Of a DNA stretch of 64,000 nucleotides, positions 16,126 through 23,711 are shown piece after piece. The stretch is taken from the NCBI RefSeq assembly GCF_024227715.1, contig NZ_CP100448.1:1488001-1552000 (forward strand), in the 5' to 3' direction. Both the position numbers and the translations under genes were made by a program. The notes under the pieces are model-generated. The model made no database searches. It saw nothing but the letters and a program-made list of their open reading frames with translations, and was not told the DNA's origin. Source of the stretch: Halomarina litorea. Lineage in GTDB: Archaea; Halobacteriota; Halobacteria; Halobacteriales; Haloarculaceae. The stretch's first letter is position 1, and each line of letters begins with the position of its first letter.

Positions 16126-17115
16126 ATGGCCGACGACCCGCATCCACAGGCGCAGGCGCTCCTCGACACCATCGACCAGTCGCCGATGCCGCCGACGTAC
16201 TCGCTCTCGACGGCGAACGCGCGCGCCGTCGCCGAGGAGTTCTTCGCACCGACCGATCCCGAACCCGTCGACGAGGTCACGGAGTTCTCGATTCCCGGTC
16301 CTGCAGGCGACGTCCCCCTGACCGTCTACCACCCCGAGGGCGACGGCCCACACCCCGCGCTCGTCTACCTCCACGGCGGCGGGTGGACCCTCGGTAGCCG
16401 CGACACGCACGACGGCGTCTGTCGGGCCCTCTCGAACCGCGCGGACTGCGTCGTCGTCAGCGTCGAGTACCGCCTCGCGCCCGAACACCCCTTCCCCGCC
16501 GGACTGGAGGACTGCTACGCCGCCGTGCGGTGGGTCTGTGCCCACGGCGACCGCTTCGGCGTCGACACCGACCGCGTCGCCGTCGGCGGCGACAGCGCGG
16601 GCGGGAACCTCACCGCCGCCATCACGCTGATGGCGCGCGACGACCGGGAGGCCGCCCGCCTCTCGGAGCGTCGGGACGGCCCGCGGGACGCCCCCGAATC
16701 GGCCCCCGACATCGCCCATCAGGTACTCATCTACCCCGCAGTGGCCTCTCCGATGATTCAGCGCTTCGACTCCTACGAGGAGAACGGCGAGGGCTACCTG
16801 TTGGAGTGGGAGAGCATGGTCAACTACTACGGGAACTACCTGCCCAACCCGGCCCAGCGCAGAAACGAGTACGCCGCGCCACTCCTCGCGCGTGACCTCT
16901 CGGGCCTGCCGCCCGCGACGGTCATCACGGCCGGGTTCGACCCCCTCCGCGACGAGGGGCGGGCGTACGCCGACCGACTCGAAGAAGCGGGTGTGACGGT
17001 GTCGCGCCACCACTACGAGGGGATGATCCACGCCTTCGTCAACTTCGCCGAGGCGATGGACGCGGCGGGCGAGGCGTTCGACGCCATCGGGGACGACCTG
17101 AAGAAGTCCTTCTGA
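16126..17115 (+). CDS. alpha/beta-hydrolase (HSL-type esterase/lipase), copy 1
   Basis: A 329-residue esterase of the hormone-sensitive-lipase family. The oxyanion-hole motif HGGGWTLG begins at residue 83, nucleophile Ser157 is in GGDSAGGNL, the acid is in the segment AGFDPLRDEGRAYADRL, and the catalytic His is in HYEGMIHAFVNF. Such enzymes hydrolyse short-chain acyl esters. There is no signal peptide, so it acts in the cytoplasm. I chose the ATG giving MADDPHPQAQALLDTID. A clearly related copy lies 29 kb downstream and shares the layout LVNLHGGGW, YRLAPEHPFPA and AGYDPLRDEGRAYADRL-like text. Confidence 0.93.
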   Translation: MADDPHPQAQALLDTIDQSPMPPTYSLSTANARAVAEEFFAPTDPEPVDEVTEFSIPGPAGDVPLTVYHPEGDGPHPALVYLHGGGWTLGSRDTHDGVCRALSNRADCVVVSVEYRLAPEHPFPAGLEDCYAAVRWVCAHGDRFGVDTDRVAVGGDSAGGNLTAAITLMARDDREAARLSERRDGPRDAPESAPDIAHQVLIYPAVASPMIQRFDSYEENGEGYLLEWESMVNYYGNYLPNPAQRRNEYAAPLLARDLSGLPPATVITAGFDPLRDEGRAYADRLEEAGVTVSRHHYEGMIHAFVNFAEAMDAAGEAFDAIGDDLKKSF

Positions 17116-17156
17116 TTCACGAGAAAGTATTTACCGACGTGTCGGCGAGTGGATGT

Positions 17157-18161
17157 ATGCGACGCAGACAGGTCCTCGCGCTCGCGGCGGTCGGAATCGG
17201 TGGCTGTCTCTCCGATTCCGACCCCGACGGCTCCGGGAACGGCACGACCGACGAACCGACCGACGCACCCACGACCACCCCCTCCACGGACGACACCGAG
17301 ACGGCGACCACGACCGAGAAACCGGACCCGCCGGATCTCCGGGCCTACCCCGGTGACTGTCCTACGTACGATGCCACCACCGTCGTCTGTTCGGACGCGG
17401 CACCCGACGACGTACCCCTGCGGATGACGCCCTCGGCGTCGTCGGCGGAACTCCCCGGCGACCTCTCGTTCACCCTCTCGAACGACACCGACGCCGAGTT
17501 CCAGACCAACCACTACGCCGCCCGCCTGCACAAACGGGTCGACGGCGAGTGGTTCCACGTCGCGCCGCGAGCGTGGCCGCAACCCCTCACCCCGATTTCC
17601 GCTGGCGGGTCGTACACGTGGACGGTCGAGTTCGCCGGGGGTGAGGGAGAGCGCCCGGACGCGGGGGAGACCGACCGCACCGTCGGCGGACTGGGCGGCG
17701 GGCGCTACGCCTTCGGCAACGACGGCTGGTTCGCAGGCGGCTCTCACGAGTCCAAGACCGCCGCCGTCGCCATCTTCGACCTGCAGGGGCCGCCGGCCGA
17801 ACTCACGACGACCGACCGCCTCTCGAAGGTCTCCGTCGAGGGCGGGACGGTCACCGGGCGCTGGAACGTGAGCCACCTCGAAGCGGGCGACCGGGTGGCG
17901 ACGTTCACGCTGGAACGAACCGACGAGAGCGCGGAGGGACGTCTCATCACCGAACAGGTACGACAGGAGGGACTGCATCCGCGCCCCCTTCGGGACGCCC
18001 TCGCCCTCGCCGTCGAACACGACGCGGCGACGGTGCGACTGACCGGGGAGACCGGGTCGAGTCCCCCGTTCGGGGTCGGGGAACCGCGGGTGTTCGAGTA
18101 CGAGGGATCGAACTACCGAATCAGCGCGGAGGTGACGGAAGGGACGCCCGAGTCGGGATAG
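17157..18161 (+). CDS. Tat-type lipoprotein, unknown function
   Basis: A 334-residue lipoprotein. MRRRQVLALAAVGIGGCLSD has multiple arginines, a hydrophobic stretch and the lipobox GGC. A Thr/Asp/Pro-rich linker of about 40 residues follows. The body contains beta-sandwich-like blocks (DLSFTLSNDTDAEFQTNHYAA, GGSYTWTVEFAGG, VTGRWNVSHLEAGDRVATFTLERTD) repeated loosely, as in other haloarchaeal surface lipoproteins. A TATA-like TATTTAC lies about 30 nt before the chosen ATG, so it is probably leaderless. No catalytic motif is visible. It ends 8 nt from the end of the convergent dph2 gene. Confidence 0.72.
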   Translation: MRRRQVLALAAVGIGGCLSDSDPDGSGNGTTDEPTDAPTTTPSTDDTETATTTEKPDPPDLRAYPGDCPTYDATTVVCSDAAPDDVPLRMTPSASSAELPGDLSFTLSNDTDAEFQTNHYAARLHKRVDGEWFHVAPRAWPQPLTPISAGGSYTWTVEFAGGEGERPDAGETDRTVGGLGGGRYAFGNDGWFAGGSHESKTAAVAIFDLQGPPAELTTTDRLSKVSVEGGTVTGRWNVSHLEAGDRVATFTLERTDESAEGRLITEQVRQEGLHPRPLRDALALAVEHDAATVRLTGETGSSPPFGVGEPRVFEYEGSNYRISAEVTEGTPESG

Positions 18162-18168
18162 CGGACGC

Positions 18169-19224
18169 TTACCAGGTGCCGTGGAAGGTGTCGAACGACA
18201 GCGAGTCGAGGGGCTTCTCCCCGATGGCTATCTCGTACTCGCCGGGAGTGAGCATCGGCTGTTTGAACTGCGGGCCGTCGTCGGTGGTGATGCGCGGACA
18301 GCCGGTGTTGACGTAGGCGTCGAACCCGAAGTTCGTCAGGCGGTCGGGCGTCACCTCGTCCATCGTCAGCAGGTAGGCGTTCTCGTTGTTCTCGACGATG
18401 TCGTTTGCGACCTCCCAGCGGCCCTGTCCGATCTTCGTACAGAAGACGACGCCCCACGTCTCGGCGTCCATCGCGCGGTGGACGGCACCGTAGCGCTGTT
18501 TGAGGAACTTCTCCGTGTCTGCGACGGTGACCACGTTGTTGACGGGGTCGGCGATGACGACGTTCTTGTCGGGATGTTCCATCGCGAGGCCCAGGGGGTG
18601 GAACTTCCCGCCGCCGACGTACAGCACCTGATCGGCGTCGATGTCCGCGCTCGCGTAGTTACACCCGAGGACCTGCCCCTCGTGGGTGAGTCGGTCGTCG
18701 CCCCGGCGGGTGTGGACCGTGAAGCCCCGTGCTTCCAGCCACGTCCGCATCTCCTCGAACTTGTTCATGTGCTGGGCCGTCGTCACGAGGCCCACATCGG
18801 GGTCCTCCGCGGGGTCGGAGAGTTCCGCCAGCGACTCCTCCATGATGGGCGTCACCTCGACGTTGGAGAACAGCGGGACGTAGATGATCTTCTCCGACTC
18901 CTTCATCGGCGAGTGGCCGAAGTGGACGAACACGTCGGTCCGGCGCATCATGTACGTGTCGAGGTCGCAGGCGCCGTAGCAGGGTTGCCCGGAGATGAGC
19001 ACGCGCACGTCGTCCGGGAGGAGGTCGCGCAGGTCGTCGGCGACGTGCGGCGCGCGCCGTTTCAGCCCCTCGGGAAACTGCAGGCCGACCTTCTTCGCGC
19101 CCCGCTCCTCGACTGCCTCGACGATGCGGTCGAGTTCGTAGTCCCACGTCCGCTCGTGTTTGAGGGACATCCCCGTGTTCCGGAGGTCGCCCTCGGTGTA
19201 CTCGGACTGCGGTTCCTGACTCAT
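18169..19224 (-). CDS. dph2: diphthamide biosynthesis enzyme Dph2 (radical 3-amino-3-carboxypropyl transferase)
   Basis: A 351-residue enzyme that makes the first step of diphthamide on elongation factor 2, transferring the aminocarboxypropyl group of SAM to a histidine by radical chemistry. It has three homologous domains. Conserved cysteines are in QPCYGACD (Cys82/Cys86), GCNYAS (Cys188) and NTGCPR (Cys309), consistent with the [4Fe-4S] ligands of the archaeal homodimer. VGLQFPEGLKRRAP and LYVGGGKFHPLGL are strong family signatures. The start is the ATG giving MSQEPQSEYTEG; the frame runs 52 codons further without conserved text. Confidence 0.96.
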   Translation of the reverse strand: MSQEPQSEYTEGDLRNTGMSLKHERTWDYELDRIVEAVEERGAKKVGLQFPEGLKRRAPHVADDLRDLLPDDVRVLISGQPCYGACDLDTYMMRRTDVFVHFGHSPMKESEKIIYVPLFSNVEVTPIMEESLAELSDPAEDPDVGLVTTAQHMNKFEEMRTWLEARGFTVHTRRGDDRLTHEGQVLGCNYASADIDADQVLYVGGGKFHPLGLAMEHPDKNVVIADPVNNVVTVADTEKFLKQRYGAVHRAMDAETWGVVFCTKIGQGRWEVANDIVENNENAYLLTMDEVTPDRLTNFGFDAYVNTGCPRITTDDGPQFKQPMLTPGEYEIAIGEKPLDSLSFDTFHGTW

Positions 19225-19276
19225 TACCGACGTCAATGGCTGGGTGCGGTTAACCTCCGCGATTGGTCGTCGGAGC

Positions 19277-19588
19277 TCAGTCCTCCAGCCAGGCGTACAG
19301 GTCCTCCTTCGGCGCGCCGCAGTTGGGACACTCCTCCGGATACCCTCCCTCCAGGTCGCCCATCTCGCCGCACTCCGCACAGCGCCACATCAGGTAGCCC
19401 TCGCCGAACTCCTGGCCGGGGTCCACCTCGAAGTCGATGTGGTCGACGGACTCGTCGGTGCGGACCTGGAACCCCTCCTCGGAGAACCCGCGGATGACGC
19501 CGAGTGCGGTCCCGTCCTCGTCGTACACGGTCTGGCCGGGCTTGACGACTCGTCCCTCGGTGGTCCGGTCGCTCGTCTGGTCGCTCAT
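19277..19588 (-). CDS. rubredoxin-like zinc-ribbon protein (DUF7130-like)
   Basis: A 103-residue protein with two parts. Residues 10-60 resemble a short beta-barrel (VVKPGQTVYDEDGTALGVIRG, then DHIDFEVDPGQ). The C-terminal part, MWRCAECGEMGDLEGGYPEECPNCGAPKEDLYAW, has two CxxC pairs in rubredoxin-type spacing and would hold iron or zinc. Haloarchaeal proteins of this build are annotated as DUF7130 rubredoxin-like proteins. It may be a redox carrier or simply a zinc-stabilised domain. The chosen ATG is the only one close to the conserved part; the same frame continues through antisense of the next gene. Confidence 0.82.
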   Translation of the reverse strand: MSDQTSDRTTEGRVVKPGQTVYDEDGTALGVIRGFSEEGFQVRTDESVDHIDFEVDPGQEFGEGYLMWRCAECGEMGDLEGGYPEECPNCGAPKEDLYAWLED

Positions 19589-19717
19589 GTTCCCCTCGAC
19601 CCACGTTCGCCGAGACGATGAATCCACCGCGTGTGCCGGCGGTCCGGGACACCTTTCGCCCCCGGCCCCGACTCGCACATTCGGCAAGCCTAAACCGTCG
19701 GGGTCCCAAGCCGGACC

Positions 19718-20122
19718 ATGAGCATCGAATCGCCGGCTGACGACGCTGTCGAGCACCCCGCCGCCCGTGCGACCGAACTCGCCTCCGACCTCGGCGACGC
19801 CATCACCGAACTCCCCGCCTACCGGGAGTTCGCAGAGGCCAAAGAGGCGGTCGAGGCCAGCGAGGACGCCCAGGAGCGTATCCGCGAGTTCGAGCAACTC
19901 CGCGAGGAGTTCATGCTCGCCCGCCAGACCGGCAACGCGACCAACGAGGACCTCCGCGAACTGCAGGCCGCACAGGAGGAACTCCACGACGTGCCTGTGA
20001 TGGCCGACTTCCTCGAGGCCCGCTCGGACCTCGAACTCCAGTTGCAGGAACTCAACGAGATGATTTCGGCACCCCTCTCCGTCGACTTCGGCGAGAAGGC
20101 CGGCGGGTGCTGTCAGGACTAA
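19718..20122 (+). CDS. YlbF/YmcA family protein
   Basis: A 134-residue all-helical protein of the YlbF/YmcA (Com_YlbF) family, beginning near ELASDLGDAITELPAYREFAEAKEAVEAS. Helices continue through RIREFEQLREEFMLARQTGN and the family core LQAAQEELHDVPVMADFLEARSDLELQLQELNEMI. It ends with two adjacent cysteines (GGCCQD), which might bind metal or form a disulfide. Bacterial members guide RNase Y or biofilm regulation; in haloarchaea the role is unknown. A TATA-like CCTAAACC lies about 28 nt before the ATG. It is transcribed divergently from the rubredoxin-like gene. Confidence 0.88.
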   Translation: MSIESPADDAVEHPAARATELASDLGDAITELPAYREFAEAKEAVEASEDAQERIREFEQLREEFMLARQTGNATNEDLRELQAAQEELHDVPVMADFLEARSDLELQLQELNEMISAPLSVDFGEKAGGCCQD

Positions 20123-20133
20123 ATCCCCCACCG

Positions 20134-20140
20134 TTTTCTT
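20134..20140 (+). terminator. T-rich putative terminator after the YlbF-family gene
   Basis: A run reading TTTTCTT follows the stop codon by 12 nt in otherwise GC-rich DNA, which is the usual form of an archaeal intrinsic terminator. Confidence 0.35.
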
Positions 20141-20508
20141 CGTCGGATGTCATCGCGGTGCCCCCGGCATCGCTGCGGGCACCGTTCTCCACGGACGACC
20201 CGTAAGTCGCCCGTGGGAAGCGAGACGCCTCCGCTGTCTCACAACGAGACGAGAAGGCCGGGTTCTGGAACTCGCCGTCCGGGGTACGAGAACTCCGAGA
20301 ACTGCGCTCGCCGCACTCACGCGGACGCTCCGCGAGGACTGTTCGCGTCGCCGATAGCCCGAATCGACCGGTCGGACGGAGAGCGCGGGTCTACCGCGGG
20401 GAGACACGACCGCTCGACGTTCTACGCGCTTCTGCGCGCTGACACGGAACGCAGATTCAGGGTCGGCCGGACGCCGTTCGGACCTCCGACCCCTCCGGTC
20501 CGGCGGAG
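20141..20508. other. gene-free intergenic stretch
   Basis: I see no credible gene here. One piece, GAACTGCGCTCGCC followed by GCACTC (about 20300), recurs almost unchanged in the gap before the TFB gene near 42389, so parts of this region may be decayed repeat sequence. Confidence 0.4.
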
Positions 20509-21363
20509 CTACGTGTCAGACAGGTGGTTCTCCAAGCCGACCACGACCGGGTCGAACATCTCTGTCACGCCCCGATTCTGGTGGGTTTCCGGCTGCCACT
20601 CCTCGGGCGTGAGAACACCTCCCTGCTCGTGGACGGAGGCGGTGTCGACACCGCGGTACTGACACACCGCCCAGATGGCCGCGGATTCCATGTCCAACGT
20701 GATGACCCCGTCGTCGCCGTACGCCCTAATCTCGGGGACCGTCTCGCGGTAGAAGGCGCCCGTCGTCCACGTCGTCCCCCGCGGTGTGTCGAAGCCCGCC
20801 TCCGAGAGAGCACCGTCCAGGTTGTCGACGAGCGACGCCGTCGGTGTCACCGACACCTCGTCGGGGACGTAGTGGTAGGAGACTCCCTCGTCTCTGATGG
20901 CATCGGTCGGGAGGATGGCCGCTTCGGGCGGGGTGTCCGTCTGCAGTCCTGCTGCACCACCCAACAGGACGACGGCCTCGGCGCCCGCCGCGATGACGTT
21001 CTCGGTGACCATCGCCGATATCGGGGCGCCGGTTCCCCACTCGTGGACGGGAACGTACCCGACCGTCTCCGTCACCGGGTACAGGGACTGTGAACGGACG
21101 ATCTGGACCGGCGAGTCGGCCCGCGGTTCGACGAACTCCGTGAGTTTCGGCTGGTAGCCGAGGACCACCGCCGGAGGAACGTCGGGCAGTCCCCCACCCC
21201 CCATTTCGATCACCTCCTTCGGCGAGAACAGTGCTTCCGCGCCGTATTTGTCCCCGTAGTTAGGAATCACGACCTGCGTTCGTTTCACTCCGGCAAAACC
21301 CTTCTCCGACCCCGTGATGCGGGGTGAGGGAGACCACCGCCACGATGGATTCACCCCCTCCAT
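20509..21363 (-). CDS. nucleoside phosphorylase-like protein (PNP/UDP family)
   Basis: A protein of up to 284 residues in the purine-nucleoside/uridine phosphorylase family. Key text: VVLGYQPKLTEFVEP, then GAPISAMVTENVIAAGAEAVVLLGGAAGL (phosphate/ribose loop), and VITLDMESAAIWAVCQYRGV, where the Met-Glu pair contacts ribose. Such enzymes split nucleosides with phosphate in salvage. The first 25 residues look atypical; a GTG start at 21288 (giving VKRTQVVIPNYGDK) is a fair alternative, but a TATA-like CATATC lies 23-25 nt before the ATG used here. The stop codon is about 14 nt inside the boundary of the gene-free region. Confidence 0.82.
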   Translation of the reverse strand: MEGVNPSWRWSPSPRITGSEKGFAGVKRTQVVIPNYGDKYGAEALFSPKEVIEMGGGGLPDVPPAVVLGYQPKLTEFVEPRADSPVQIVRSQSLYPVTETVGYVPVHEWGTGAPISAMVTENVIAAGAEAVVLLGGAAGLQTDTPPEAAILPTDAIRDEGVSYHYVPDEVSVTPTASLVDNLDGALSEAGFDTPRGTTWTTGAFYRETVPEIRAYGDDGVITLDMESAAIWAVCQYRGVDTASVHEQGGVLTPEEWQPETHQNRGVTEMFDPVVVGLENHLSDT

Positions 21364-21474
21364 CCGGCAGAACGGAAGCCGATATGCGCGCTACCTGGAA
21401 GGATTCGCGGTACCGGGCTCGTGGCACGCGCCGAACGATACGCACGGACCGTAAATATCCCGACCGGTATCGGA

Positions 21475-21903
21475 CTATCGGGCGACGAGGAGCACCCCGA
21501 CGGCGGCGAGCACGAGACCGACACCCTTCCCCACGGTGAACTCGTCGCCGAGGACGGCCATCCCGATGAGCGCCGCGACGACGAAGTACATCGCACCGAC
21601 CGTCGAAACGGTCGTGGTCGTCCCCACGGAGAGGCCGATGTACGTCGAGATGAGGCCGATCGCCACGAAGACGCCGGCGACGGCCGCGAGCACTCCGCCC
21701 CGCGGGGTGACGGCGAGCGACGCATCGGAGGTGACGACGTAGGCTACGGCGAGGGTCGTCGCGACGACGTACGAGATCGCAGCGGCAGTCCTCGGGTCAA
21801 TCGATTCGGATGCGGCGTTCCCGACGACCAGCCAGATTCCCCACGCAACCATCGTGACTCCGCCGAAGAAGACACCCGCGCCCGCTTCTGAGAGGTCGAT
21901 CAC
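21475..21903 (-). CDS. half-size DMT/EamA-type transporter
   Basis: A 142-residue membrane protein with five predicted helices. It contains the EamA signature near the end: GAMYFVVAALIGMAVLGDEFTVGKGVGLVLAAVGVLLVAR, with the conserved Gly and Glu of the last two helices. Full-size EamA exporters have two such units (ten helices); single-unit forms exist and dimerise. It may export small metabolites. The start codon is only 34 nt from the left edge of a decayed transporter/USP gene on the other strand, so the junction may be a rearrangement point, but the gene itself looks complete. Confidence 0.82.
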   Translation of the reverse strand: MIDLSEAGAGVFFGGVTMVAWGIWLVVGNAASESIDPRTAAAISYVVATTLAVAYVVTSDASLAVTPRGGVLAAVAGVFVAIGLISTYIGLSVGTTTTVSTVGAMYFVVAALIGMAVLGDEFTVGKGVGLVLAAVGVLLVAR

Positions 21904-21936
21904 TGTAGAACACGTTCGTGGGCACGACGTGAGTAG

Positions 21937-22703
21937 TTATGCCTGCTGGATGCGGCTACGACGGAGCGGTCGTGTACGGTCGCATCGAGAGTCGCCCAGG
22001 TACCGGACCAGGCCCCCCTCACGGAGAACGTGACGGCTCAGTCGCCGTCCGACATCTCCTACGAGACCCGCATCGAGTCGCTCTCGGGGGAGTGGGCGTC
22101 GACATCGAGGCCGACGAGGTCGTGAGCCACGATACGAAACACGCGGTCGTCAACTTCGCGACGAACCGGGGGGTCGACGCCATCGTCGCGGAACACGAAC
22201 CCCTCTGGCTCCGGTCCCGTCTGCTCGGCGACCCCATCGACTGGGTGGTTCGTCACGCCACGTGCGACGTGCTCCTCGTGGACAACCTCGGGTACGACCG
22301 GCCCGAACGCGTCGCGCTCTCCGGAGACGGCGGCCCCTACCCGCCACTGGCAGTCAACGTCGCCGAGGCCATCGCCGTCGCGAACGGGAGCGACCTCTCG
22401 CTTCGGTATCCCGCCGGCCGAGCGAGCACCGATCAGTACGAGCGCACGATCGGCGACTACCAGACCGAACTCTCGGCGCTCCGCTCGGTTCCAGTCTCCG
22501 TAGAACCCATCAGAGCCGACGGCGGGCGGTCGTCGGACCCCGACGTCGTCGTCCGTCGCGGCAGCGACGAGGGGCTTCGAGGCGTCCTGTTCGACGACCG
22601 GCCGGTCCTCCCGACGCCGGGGTGCACGACGGTCACCGTGTACTCGCACGCGTCGCGTCGACCGCGGTTCTCGCGTCGACTGTTCGAACGGCTGACGTTC
22701 TGA
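21937..22703 (+). pseudogene. frameshifted, 5'-truncated relic of an amino-acid transporter/USP fusion
   Basis: The 3' part (from about 22090) encodes USP-like text: GVDAIVAEHEPLWLRSRLLGDPIDWVVRHATCDVLLVDNLG, then NVAEAIAVANGSDLSLRYP. This is typical of the C-terminal universal-stress domains of haloarchaeal cationic amino-acid (APC) transporters. The expected preceding text continues in another frame, reading LLDAATTERSCTVASRVAQ then VPDQAPLTEN and SDISYETRIE between about 21943 and 22080. A shift of frame near 22080-22090 joins the two. The transmembrane part is missing altogether and a stop codon at 21934 ends the left side. A 254-codon open frame over the region begins with non-homologous sequence. 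Confidence 0.7.
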
Positions 22704-22815
22704 CCGTCTCGCGACACCTCGGACGGGGTCGTGCGGCCGCGGGTCGGACCGCGAGCGACCCCCCGTCGCGACCAGAAGGTGGACGTTTTTGGTGCGCTCG
22801 CCCGGACCCACGCCC

Positions 22816-23652
22816 ATGGAACAGGTCCACTCCGACTGGGGCGACTGGCTCCCGCGCGCCGTCGAAGAGAGCGACCCCGACGGCCTGCGCGTCTGGTATC
22901 TCGGCTGTAACGGCTTCGTCGTGAAGGCGAGCGACGGGACTGTGGTGTACATCGACCCGTACCTCGGGACGGGCGACCCGCCGCGGACCGTCCGGATGGT
23001 CCCGGTTCCGTTCGACTCGGCGGACGTCCGGGAGGCCGACGCCGTCCTCGCCACCCACGAACACACCGACCACGTCCACGGGCCGAGTCAGGCACCCATC
23101 CTCGCCAACACGGACGCGACGTTCTACGCGCCCGACGCGTCCATCGACGCGGTGGAAGAGGAGGGTTGGCGTGACGAGTGGGACCTCGACGCCGAGCGCT
23201 TCTCGCAGGTGGAGGAGGGTGACACCCTCGAACTCGGCGAACTGACGGTCCACGTCGAACCGGCCCACGACCCGGACGCCGAGCACCCCGTCTCCTACGT
23301 CTTCGAGCACGCGGGTCGGACGTTCTTCCACGGTGGCGACGCCCGCCCGAGCGAGGACTTCGCGGCCGTGGGCGAGCGATACGACGTCGACCTCGGGGCC
23401 CTCGCGTTCGGGAGCGTCGGGATGCTCCCCGACAAGGAGACGCGCGAACCGAAGCGCACGCAGTGGTACTCCGACGAGAACATGGTCGTCGAGGCGGCCG
23501 CACAGCTAGAACTCGACCGCCTGCTCCCCACCCACTGGGACATGTGGAAGGGCCTGACCGCGGACCCGACCGCCCTGTTCCACCACGCGCGGAGCTTCGA
23601 GCACCCCCGCTCGCTCGAACTGCTCGAAATCGGCGACAGCGCGGCCGTCTGA
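22816..23652 (+). CDS. metallo-beta-lactamase-fold hydrolase, UlaG-like
   Basis: A 278-residue MBL-fold hydrolase. The metal-binding motif is THEHTDHVHG, preceded by VVYIDPYLGTGDPP, and further ligands are in EPAHDP, GGDARPS and the terminal block LLPTHWDMWKGLTADP. The last segment and the overall order match UlaG-type lactonases (L-ascorbate-6-phosphate lactonase) and related phosphodiesterase-like enzymes. The real substrate in haloarchaea is unknown; the sequence does not prove lactonase activity. Start: ATG of MEQVHSDWGDW. It follows the transporter/USP relic by about 110 nt. Confidence 0.9.
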   Translation: MEQVHSDWGDWLPRAVEESDPDGLRVWYLGCNGFVVKASDGTVVYIDPYLGTGDPPRTVRMVPVPFDSADVREADAVLATHEHTDHVHGPSQAPILANTDATFYAPDASIDAVEEEGWRDEWDLDAERFSQVEEGDTLELGELTVHVEPAHDPDAEHPVSYVFEHAGRTFFHGGDARPSEDFAAVGERYDVDLGALAFGSVGMLPDKETREPKRTQWYSDENMVVEAAAQLELDRLLPTHWDMWKGLTADPTALFHHARSFEHPRSLELLEIGDSAAV

Positions 23653-23711
23653 GCCGGCGGCTACGATAGTCACGAATACTTTTATTACTGGCTAGGAGTA
23701 GATTCAATCAG

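Noticed and set aside
19684-19700. Possible DtxR iron-box half-site GCCTAAAC before the YlbF-family gene
   Set aside because: Only one arm is present and its distance of about 28 nt from the ATG fits a TATA-like element better.
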